From Prostheceraeus crozeri (Eukaryota; Platyhelminthes; Polycladida; Euryleptidae), in contig CAJQUW010012957.1 in NCBI GenBank assembly GCA_907163375.1, positions 1-64,000 of the forward strand: DNA of 64,000 nt. Reading direction: 5' to 3'. A program made the translations under genes and the position numbers. Position 1 is the first letter of the stretch. Every line of letters begins with the position of its first letter. This document shows, in pieces, positions 55,176-64,000 of the stretch. The notes under the pieces are model-generated. The model was not told where the DNA came from. It was given only the letters and a program-made list of their open reading frames with translations, and made no database searches.

Positions 55176-55978
55176 GGGGATTGTGAATAAAACTTGACGA
55201 TTAATCGGAATCACACGCATAATTTTCATTCGTAAACGCTAGCGATTAATCTTGATAAAGATTAATCGTAGAATTGTGTGAATAGAAATTTACTTTATGA
55301 CGATTGATCTTTACGTTTAAGATTAATCTTTAAGCCATGCGCATCCAGATTCGTCATCCCGCGTCATGGAAACGATATGACCTTTTCAAAGGAGTGGTCG
55401 CACGTGCTTACTCGTATTGCAGCATTTCTTAATCATTCCTTGTTATCACTTATCACACGATGGAAGCCAAAGCGAAGAGAGCAAAAAGATGGACAGAAAT
55501 GGAAGTTGATCGACAAGATCGATGAGATGGTAAATTGTCGACCGAGTAAAACGATAATTCCTTAGAATTTCATTGTCTCTCAAGCAGTCCAACGGATTGT
55601 TGCGATCTCGAAATATCCTCTCTCTTCGAAGATGTCTACGAGATCGATTTTGAAAAACCATCGCAATAAGCGCCATCATTCACTAATGTCGTATTTTCAA
55701 TCGGTGCATCTATATTATTTTGTCATTGTAGATTATCCGTCGATGAGATCACTCTGTCATTGGTTCTTTAAATTCTTCTTTATCTTAACGACGACGAAAG
55801 GACCATTCGTAGATGTACGAATCATTTCCTTCTTTCACGAATGATCTAGAAGTTAACGATTAATTGTACACTTCATTTACACGTGCTATTATGCGTAGAG
55901 AAAAATGCGCACGATTTATTCGCTAACGAAGAATATTCATGCGTACAAATAATCGCTAACTTTTTATTCACAATCCCC
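55176..55978 (-). mobile_element. Internally deleted PIF/Harbinger element
   Basis: The ends GGGGATTGTGAATAAAA and TTTTATTCACAATCCCC are perfect inverted repeats, flanked by CGA at 55173-55175 and 55979-55981. A 3-bp duplication and G-rich ends fit PIF/Harbinger. An N-terminal transposase piece remains on the minus strand; the catalytic domain and the companion Myb-like gene are missing. Length is 803 bp against about 3-4 kb for autonomous copies. Confidence 0.85.
55446..55679 (-). pseudogene. Harbinger transposase N-terminal fragment
   Basis: A 77-residue frame. RRERIFRDRNNPLDCLRDNE followed by ILRNYRFTRSTIYHLIDLV is the conserved start of Harbinger nucleases (RxFRxRxNPLD, then Y-RF-R-I-L). 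The DDE triad that should follow is absent because of the internal deletion. It lies within the element at 55176-55978. Confidence 0.8.
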
Positions 55979-55981
55979 CGA

Positions 55982-58039
55982 GTCTGATATACTTTACAAT
56001 TAACAAGGGCCTAACAGATTTAAAGCAGAATTGTAAATGGCCCATTTTCAGATTCGTTAGCTTCTATCTATTCGATATCTGCTTAAGTTATGCAATTTAA
56101 TCTATTTTCTGAAAGATGCTTCTGAAAGGAAGCTTGTTTAAATAGGTCACTATTTCCATTTTATATATGTTGAATTGAAAACCTGTAGCTACCGCCTATG
56201 ATATTCAATTAATTTTTTCAGAATTGCCACATTTTAGGAAATGGTATCAGTTTGACATTTCGAGTAGTTTAAGAAAAATGATCAAGCACACAAAAGGCAT
56301 AGATGCTACACGACGGACTGCACGTTGTAGGCTAGCCTACATGCACACTGTAATAAAGATCAGTCATGCGTTGCAGTCCAACAATAGGTTTAGTTTTGCA
56401 AAATCAATAATTTTTCATGCTTTACGATAAATATAAAACAATCAAAGTACAAACTCATTGCTACTCTTTTATTCAATTTGTGTTTACTTATTACAAATTA
56501 TGCTTCGCACTTTTCAATATCATCGTAGGCCTAGCTATTATGGTCACATGTTAGTTGTAGGCCCATCATGAATTACCTGCAGAGATGCTGTCATATAAGC
56601 GGTAGACAAGATGACATTACGTGTGTATGTGTTTGCAGATTGTGATTTTAAACAAATTGTTTAAAATAAAATAAAATATCAAAATAAAATTACATGTGCG
56701 GTATTAAATACTATAATAAAAATTCAAGCATTCCTGAATATCTTCATCGCATGAACGGTTGACAAGCAGTCGGTAATAGGCTACATCTCGGTAAGGTTCT
56801 GTTTTAATTTGCAGATTGCATTTTTTTGTAAAAACAGTTACCGGTACTTGAATATCAAAATAAAATTATTGATAAATACTAAGAGTATTGATTAAAAAAA
56901 TAATTGATAAATTGTTAATGATCACAATTCAACCACTCTTGAATATCTTCATTTGCTATCAAAATTCCTAAGAATATCGCTTCCCACATTGTCAGAGATG
57001 AAATAATCCAAAAGCAGTTATCTTAATAGTCTTTACTGTAACACCTAAAATTACTATAAATGATTTATCTTCTGAACTTTGAGTAGGCCTACCCATAGAA
57101 TGTTAATTAAGATCCGTTAAGTTTGATAATTCTGCTCTGCACATCAGCACAAGATTTGTCTTCTTTTTTACAGGTGTTGATTGCTGAGGCTGTGTATCTG
57201 TCCGTCGATGACTCAATATCTGACCTACATTCGGCTGCTTTTCCGTCCTGTCTTGTGAGCTAATTAGCCCCGAAAACTACTGGAATTATTCTTTATCCAT
57301 AAATCTCTCATACTCGCAACGTCCAAGCGATCATCAGATTCGGACAACCGTGTTGTGGTCCAACCGCGAAGATGTTTTTTTCAGTGACCTCGTATCATTG
57401 CTTCAAACTTCATTTGGTAGTGACTGTTTCTCCGTTGAACTGTAAATTTTTCGTGATATCACCTCTATTCTTAAAAATGTAACTGATAACGGCGCGACGG
57501 TGTTTGACTCGAAATGACAGTGTTTCAGATGAAGTGAAATGCGTATTCGGGCTGTGGGCATGCTTTCTGGTTGGAAGGATTTTCAAATGAAGAATGATCA
57601 AATCCGGATAGAGAAATTTTCTTTATGTTGATAAAAGTGATATTCATAAAAATTATTTGTATCGGATCGTTCGATGTGTGCTACTATATAAAACTGTTCA
57701 TTTTCCAAATACGTATGAAAAATTGTATTTTTGAAGGATATCCATTCCTTCTGCTATTTACTTTGGGGAGCAGGGCTCAGTTTTGTCTCAGGGCTCATCT
57801 CTATGAATGTTACCGTACAAAGTATAATTTTAGTAAGATCAGTCATTTTATTCTAGTCATGCAGTTTTATATGCTGTACGGATTTTGAACGATTTTGAGC
57901 ATGAATAATTCGAGCAGAGCGTTTTACTAGCTATCTTTTTGCCGAATTATGATTGTTTTGGTTTTCTATTTGATAAATATAAAACATTTCTTACAAGAAG
58001 ATATTTTTCATGAATTCAAATTTGCAAATGTTTCGTAAT
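55982..58039. other. Intergenic with weak exon-like segments
   Basis: TTTTTTCAG at about 56221 precedes an open frame to 56430, and TTTTTTACAG at about 57175 precedes a 30-codon frame ending in TAA. Both could be terminal exons but show no domain. Nothing else is supported. Confidence 0.3.
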
Positions 58040-58320
58040 CGCCTATGAAGTAGGATAAAATTTGCTTATTATTTACTAAACATATTATAAAAGCTAGAAA
58101 TAATTTGCTAAATGTTTTGTAAAAGTTTGGAGAATTTACAAAATATTTACTAAACATTTCGTAAAAGTTCAAAAAATTTGCCAAATATTTTGTGGAAGTT
58201 TGGAAAGTCTGCTAAATATTTAGTAAAAGTTTAGGAAATGTACTAGGTTTGATAAATATTTCTGAAATGTTTAGGACTTTAATGCCAAGTACTTGGTAAG
58301 TATTTGTTAAACTGACAGCG
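58040..58320. repeat. Degenerate ~32-bp AT-rich tandem repeat
   Basis: About six decayed units of the form CTAAATATTTAGTAAAAGTT then GGA-A-TT. A reverse-orientation relative lies at 44690-44960; both also contain a self-complementary ACCAA-TA-TTGG block. Confidence 0.55.
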
Positions 58321-59599
58321 ATGATATTACTCGGGGACCCGACTGATGGTGACTGTACGAAGATTCTTGAATATTCTATGAGTATAGCATACATGCATTT
58401 TCGGAATATTGAATCAACCAAATGTGGTACAAGCATTGTAGAACAAGTCTTTATTCACAAAATATCATTTTTCCAAAGTCGCACTGTATAAAGAAGCGAT
58501 TTCGAAGTATCAATGCATTTTTCTTTTATCGAAATTTCTGAGGTTCCACTACAACGAAGTCCAATGGGCACATAGATATTTTCTAATTTCAAAATATCAC
58601 TTCACTGAAGTCAGATTGAGTAAACAGGCAATTTTGGATAGTATCATTAGAAAAAAGCAATTGCACACAAATAATGTACATTGGTTGCCTTACACACAAT
58701 ATTGGGACTGAGGAGGTTAATGATCTTTAAGAGAATTTTCGGTTGTTGTGGATAAACACGTGATACGGACAAGACCGAGAGCGGAATCTGCTGAAATTAC
58801 ATGCCTACTATAATAGAGAATGGTTGAAAAAAACAAATTGATGAATTGTTACTGCAATCTATTCAAAAGATAAAAAGATATTCTCGGAATTACAACAATC
58901 CATTCTGCAGCACAGAATTCTCGACGAAGAAAAAAGATCACACGGTGTTTTGTTCAACTTCATATCCTCCTAGGAGTGTGCAAGTGGTCACCATCGGAAT
59001 GAAAAGCAGGAAGATCAACATTTCTTCATCAATCCAGTTGCTTCCTTCTTGGCCTGCAAAATAAGAAGATCAGCTGACATTTTCCATTCAGTTGACAATC
59101 TCAGAATGGGCAACAAAATCAGATTGCATCATTCAAATGCTATTTTGGTCCGCCTAGTTCACGCTGATTATTAGTAAGTTGTTCAATGAAAATCGAAGAC
59201 ACCAGGCTTGCCGTGGATATGATATTCATGGAGCTATGGATGGATATCGAATTTTTCTGAAATATCCATGGATATCCATGAGATTTTTTTGAATGTGTAT
59301 TCCGAAAATTGCTGCTGCAATGATCTCAAATGCATTATTGTCGATAACTTGACGTCGTTATTGCGACAATATCTCCTGTATGATTTCAAGGTTATTGGTT
59401 AATACTTGCTATCAAATTACCAACTTTTGAGGAGAAGCAAAAACTGTCTGTTCGCAATTGGAAGCCATCTTCGCATGTGGTTTTCAACATCCTATTATCG
59501 ACAAGATATTTTCAAAAATAAATTGAATCCAAGAAGGGGCTGTAATTGAGTGTAGTTCATTTTATGAATGCACATGTGCGCCGTATTACTTGCTAAAGC
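58321..59599. other. Intergenic, nothing recognised
   Basis: ATATCCATGGATAT near 59267 is a 14-bp palindrome. No gene or element is supported. Confidence 0.35.
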
Positions 59600-59639
59600 A
59601 CATGTGAGATATTCCACAAGACTTAGGTCGCATTAGTCG

Positions 59640-59914
59640 CTGAAATTTTGACACAGGATCCGGACTAGCATTAACCTCTTCACGGCGTTGATGTGATGAG
59701 CAAGTCACGCATAAATAGACCGTAAATGAAGCTTTTACGTCACTACTCCCCATACTTGGGGCTTGGACGGTGCTGACATAGTCAGACTTATGGAGCGTTG
59801 TAGTACTTTTAGTCCGGATGCCCTTCCTGCCGACTTCCAATGACAGCTTCGGGGCTCGACCTCTGGATCGAAAGATCGCTAGGCCAAGCACTTAACCACT
59901 GTGCCACGGAGACC
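59640..59914 (-). mobile_element. tRNA-derived SINE
   Basis: Read on the minus strand, GGTCTCCGTGGCACAGTGGT (59914 onward) carries an RNA polymerase III A box. About 40 bp on, GGTCGAGCCCC is a B box. Downstream, GGAAGGGCATCCGGACTAAA belongs to a core shared by many SINEs of aquatic animals. The tRNA part cannot fold as a functional tRNA. The 3' end is approximate. Confidence 0.75.
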
Positions 59915-59989
59915 ACAGGGGCAGAAATATCCACCATAAATATACCGTAAACCGCACCGTAAACTAAATACTGTCCTGTTTTTTTCTGA

Positions 59990-60137
59990 AAGATAAAACA
60001 AATAAGCTGATACGATCATGCGTTGTGTATAATTTTGAATGTCGGGTTGATCCTGATACCCAATACTTGGGACAAACGAAACGAAGATTACATCAAAGAA
60101 TAAAAGAACATATAAGAGGTAACTGAGCCGTAAGTAG
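59990..60137 (+). mobile_element. Penelope-like endonuclease, part left of the hAT
   Basis: CVVYNFECRVDPDTQYLGQT followed by KRRLHQRIKEHIRGN is a GIY-YIG endonuclease core (VYNF ... YLGQTKR ... EH). It stops at the hAT insertion and its continuation lies at 60833-60975. It is an old fragment; the RT is not nearby. Confidence 0.75.
60130..60137. repeat. Left 8-bp target duplication of the hAT
   Basis: GTAAGTAG, identical to 60833-60840. Confidence 0.95.
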
Positions 60138-60832
60138 CAGGGATGCGAGGTCCTATCATTTTGATAGGACTCCGACTCCGGGTGGCAAGTATATAAGCTT
60201 AGTTTTTTGAAAAATTAACTGGTAGCCTACATCACAGATCATTATAGGCTTACCTGAATCGATATTTAGTGATCATTGCTGTATCAATTATCAATCATTT
60301 TCGATGAAAGTTGATCAAATGTCGCTTTAAGTTGGATACATGCGACTCGGCTCCTCCCATCTTGTTGATGTGTGCTTCACACGGGTTTTCTCCAGTCTCT
60401 ACCAGGCAGGAGAATCCCCCATCCTTCTCCAAAAAATATGAGTACTGTTTCAATTTTAATATCCGCTTTGGATGAGACATCACACACGATTAACGTGAGT
60501 GTAAGAGGTAATGTTCTCAAACAAACTAGTATTTCATTTTTGTCTCTGGTGTGACATTTGGTGTGTAGGTGTGATCGAGGCTAGGAAGGATTGTCTTCTC
60601 TACTAAATCACCGAGTGAAAAGACAATCCTTTTTTCCACTATCACGGTTCATTCCCTCAACTATTACAAGCTTTGTAATTGTATGAACTGCTGTCTCTGT
60701 TATACTTTTGTTTGACGGAGAAAGTTGACATCAAGACGAAGACAGCCATGCACGAGAATGAATGATTTGCTTGTATTATATTATTTCGGATCTAGTTATA
60801 GGCCGGAGTCTGGAGTCCTATCCACATCCCTG
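60138..60832 (-). mobile_element. hAT element inserted in a Penelope-like relic
   Basis: A 695-bp element bounded by CAGGGATG and CATCCCTG, with a perfect 8-bp duplication. GTCCTATC motifs sit just inside both ends. A BED-finger piece of transposase remains on the minus strand; the catalytic dimerisation region is gone. It is related to the relic at 14690-15724. Confidence 0.9.
60295..60483 (-). pseudogene. BED zinc-finger fragment of hAT transposase
   Basis: A 62-residue frame. FSCLVETGENPCEAH holds the two cysteines, and SHVSNLKRHLINFHRK the two histidines, of a BED finger, the DNA-binding module at the N-terminus of many hAT transposases. It ends soon after the finger. A similar but more decayed copy lies near 15010-15190. 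Confidence 0.75.
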
Positions 60833-60975
60833 GTAAGTAGCCATCTGACCATATGTTCAAACTGTAGTAATGACATCAATAATTGTTTTTCTGTTAAATA
60901 CACTGGACGTAGTGAATTTGAAACTCGTATAGTAGAAGCGTTGTTAATAAATGATAAATGATATAAATGACCCTC
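60833..60975 (+). mobile_element. Penelope-like C-terminus, part right of the hAT
   Basis: SSHLTICSNCSNDINNCF and YTGRSEFETRIVEALLIND are the conserved tail of the Penelope GIY-YIG domain (SEFET-I-EA). It begins within the duplicated target and continues the part at 59990-60137. Confidence 0.7.
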
Positions 60976-61665
60976 TTATGGTAAATCTCTTTTCTTAGAC
61001 GTATTCGAATAATTGTTTTTGAAAATTGTTAGTGTTCTCCTTGAATCGATGTCAGCGAATGAGCTTATTATGTCTATTCATTGGTTGCAGCTGCCCAAAG
61101 ATAATTCGAATAAAACTTTTACTTTTCAAAAACGAATTACCGCGGACAAATAATAAATGCTCCAAATGTTGACAAATGCTCCAATACATTTCGATCTCTG
61201 GTTTCTTTGAATTTGATTTTTAGTTGCCATCCGTCGGGATTTGAAGGGAGCAACAAAAATAATTTTCTGCGACCGTGTGGTAATTTATTCCCAATATTTC
61301 GGCTTATCAAGGGATGCAGGAAGGGAAATCATACTTAATGTCATTAAGAAAATTTAAACTAACCTATCTATGAAATACAACCTAGAACCATAGTAGATTA
61401 TGGACAGTGGGACATGCTAACACAGGGTTTTAGCAAAAATATCATGGATTACAAAAAGATAAAAAATCTATAAAAATATAAAATATATAAAACGTCCGGT
61501 TTCTTGTTCAGGGCTATCAAAACCAATGTAGTTTTTATCTCAATATATGTAGTAGGTCTCCAATTCGCCAGTATGACAGGAAGCTCATTATTTTCTTCCA
61601 TGGAAGATTGTAGCTCAAGATCTACTCTCATATTAGTCCATTCGGCTTGATGAAAGGAAAAAATA
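60976..61665. other. Intergenic, nothing recognised
   Basis: No gene or element is supported; the frame at 61449-61703 shows no domain and runs into the satellite. Confidence 0.35.
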
Positions 61666-63926
61666 GATTCTACAGGGAACGAGGCCGACAATGAGACTTT
61701 CACAGAATGATGAACACCTCATAGTCCGGCAGTCAGCACGAGTTTCTGCAGGGAACGAGGCCGACAATGAGACTTTCACAGAATGATGTACACCTCATAG
61801 TCCGGCAGCCAGCACGAGTTTCTGCAGGGAACGAGGCCGACAATGAGACTTTCACAGAATGATGTACACCTCATAGTGCGGCAGCCAGCACGAGTTTCTG
61901 CAGGGAACGAGGCCGACAATGAGACTTTCACAGAATGATGTACACCTCATAGTCCGGCAGCCAGCACGAGTTTCTGCAGGGAACTAGGCCGACAATGAGA
62001 CTTTCACAGAATGATGTACACCTCATAGTCCGGCAGCCAGCACGAGTTTCTGCAGGGAACGAGGCCGACAATGAGACTTTCACAGAATGATGTGCACCTC
62101 ATAGTACGGCAGCCAGCACGAGTTTCTGCAGGGAACGAGGCCGACAATGAGACTTTCACAGAATGATGCACACCTCATAGTCCGGCAGCCATCACGAGTT
62201 TCTACAGGGAACGAGGCCGACAATGAGACTTTCACAGAATGATGAACACCTCATAGTCCGGCAGCCAGCACGAGTTTCTGCAGGGAACGAGGCCGACAAT
62301 GAGACTTTCACAGAATGATGTACACCTCATAGTCCGGCAGCCAGCACGAGTTTCTGCAGGGAACGACACCGACAATGAGACTTTCACAGAATGATGTACA
62401 CCTCATAGTCCGGCAGCAGCCAGCACGAGTTTCTGCAGGGAACGAGGCCGACAATGAGACTTTCACAGAATGATGAACACCTCATAGTCCGACAGCCAGT
62501 ATGAGTTTCTGCAGGGAACGAGACCGACAATGAGACTTTCACAGAATGATGAACACCTCATAGTCCGGCAGCCAGTATGAGTTTCTGCAGGGAACGAGAC
62601 CGACAATGAGACTTTCACAGAATGATGAACATCTCATAGTCCGGCAGCCAGCACGAGTTTCTGCAGGGAACGAGGCCGACAATGAGACTTTCACAGAATG
62701 ATGTGCACCTCATAGTCCGGCAGCCTGCACGAGTTTGTGCAGGGAACGAGGCCGATAATGAGACTTTCACAGAATGATGTACACCTCATAGTCCGGCGGC
62801 AGACAGCAGGAGTTTCTGCAGGGAACGAGGCCGAATGTGAGACTTTCACAGAATGATGAACACCTCATAGTCCGGCAGCCAGCACGAGTTTGTGCAGGGA
62901 ACGAGACCGACAATGAGACTTTCACAGAATGATGTGCACCTCATAGTCCGCCGGCAGCCAGCACGAGTTTCTGCAGGGAACGAGACCGACAATGAGACTT
63001 TCACAGAATGATGAACACCTCATAGTCCGGCAGCCAGTATGAGTTTCTGCAGGGAACGAGACCGACAATGAGACTTTCACAGAATGATGAACACCTCATA
63101 GTCCGGCAGCCAGAACGAGTTTCTGCAGGGAACGAGACCGACAATGAGACCTTCACAGAATGATGTACACCTCATTGTGCGGAAGCCAGCACGAGTTTGT
63201 GCAGGGAACGAGACCGACAATGAGACTTTCACAGAATGATGTGCACCTCATAGTCCGCCGGCAGCCAGCACGAGTTTCTGCAGGGAACGAGACCGACAAT
63301 GAGACTTTCACAGAATGATGAACACCTCATAGTCCGGCAGCCAGTATGAGTTTCTGCAGGGAACGAGGCCGAAAATGAGACTTTCACAGAATGATGTACA
63401 CCTCATTGTGCGGAAGCCAGCACGAGTTTCTGCAGGGAACGAGACCGACAATGAGACCTTCACAGAATGATGTACACCTCATTGTGCGGAAGCCAGCACG
63501 AGTTTCTGCAGGGAACGGGACCGACAATGAGACTTTCACAGAATGATGTGCACCTCATAGTCCGGCAGCCAGCACGAGTTTCTGTAGGGAACGAGGCCGA
63601 CAATGAGACTTTCACAGAATGATGTACACCTCATAGTGCGGCAGCCAGCACGAGTTTCTGCAGGGAACGAGGCCGACAATGAGTCTTTCACAGAATGATG
63701 TACACCTCATAGTCCGGCAGCCAAAACGAGTTTCCGCAGGGAACGAGGCCGAAAATGACACTTTCACAGAATGATGTGCACCTCATAGTGCGGCAGACAG
63801 GACGAGTTTCTGCAGGGAACGAGGCCGAAAATGAGACTTTCACAGAATGATGTGCACCTCATAGTCCGGCAGCCAGCACGAGTTTCTGCAGGGAACGAGG
63901 CCGAAAATGACACTTTCACAGAATGA
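61666..63926. repeat. Satellite of ~30 copies of a 76-bp unit
   Basis: The unit contains GCAGGGAACGAGGCCGACAA, then TGAGACTTTCACAGAATGAT and CACCTCATAGTCCGGCAGCC. Copies are about 90-97% alike by eye. Some carry 3-bp insertions of CCG or CAG near the CCGGCAG junction. A four-unit block of 307 bp (one 79-bp plus three 76-bp units) is repeated at about 62934 and 63241, and the phase is still visible at 63548, so there is a local higher-order repeat. The array is far more GC-rich than the surroundings. Confidence 0.95.
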
Positions 63927-64000
63927 ACCTATGCCTTTCACCCTATGCTTACTACGAATCTGTCCGTCTGCCGAGTTCTAGTGAGTTCCTCTTCTTGTCG
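63927..64000. other. Unique sequence after the satellite
   Basis: 74 bp to the window edge; nothing recognised. Confidence 0.4.

Noticed and set aside
56224-56430. Terminal exon after a TTTTTTCAG acceptor
   Set aside because: The splice-site match is good but the peptide is basic and featureless and no partner exon was found.
57178-57270. Short terminal exon after TTTTTTACAG
   Set aside because: Only about 30 codons, no domain and no donor partner; it stays a possibility only.
59850-59914. tRNA gene on the minus strand
   Set aside because: A and B boxes are present but a cloverleaf cannot be drawn and a SINE core follows, so it is a SINE head.

Overview
The window is AT-rich animal DNA that is almost entirely mobile-element sequence. 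It holds two CR1/L2-type LINEs, three Penelope-like fragments, a tRNA-derived SINE, hAT, PIF/Harbinger, mariner and Tc1 transposons, several MITEs and canonical gt/ag introns. This mix suggests an invertebrate genome, probably marine. The species cannot be named from the sequence. No complete single-copy host gene was recognised; the best host-exon candidate is at 53033-53245.

Left part (1-16.5 kb): a 5'-truncated LINE on the minus strand, then a nearly full-length LINE on the plus strand (1950-5489) ending in an (ACTT)n tail. These are followed by nested foldback DNA, three MITEs whose ends all start CACTG, a Penelope RT fragment (9592-9938), a hAT-type element with a perfect 8-bp target duplication (10104-11331), and a relic of a second, BED-finger hAT.

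Centre (16486-34256): a 17.8-kb Polinton/Maverick with apparently identical 455-bp terminal inverted repeats and a perfect 6-bp target duplication. It carries an adenain-like protease, a parvovirus-type PLA2 domain in one frame with the integrase, a double-jelly-roll capsid protein, a penton-type protein, a packaging ATPase, a protein-primed DNA polymerase, a fibre-like coiled coil, two pX/pVI-like small proteins and several unknown genes. It looks recent and mostly whole, with a few breaks, and is treated here as a fossil. Three features stand out: a dispersed family of GC-rich hairpins, A-runs directly before almost every start codon, and fragments of two of its genes copied near the opposite ends.

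Right part (34.3-64 kb): the most novel-looking object is a 4.4-kb DNA transposon (35804-40243). It has 13-bp inverted ends, a 4-bp target duplication, inverted arrays of a 17-bp motif near its ends and a decayed multi-exon gene whose splice junctions can be read directly. Further right are a Penelope 3' end split by a MITE and abutting a mariner, a Tc1 tail, and a broken DDE transposase whose D...D-x18-CxxC...HxxxxH...E layout matches RAG1/Transib-type catalytic cores. Next come a LINE 3' end, a candidate host exon, an internally deleted Harbinger, a SINE, a Penelope endonuclease interrupted by a hAT with a perfect 8-bp duplication, and a 2.3-kb satellite of about thirty 76-bp units with a 307-bp higher-order repeat.
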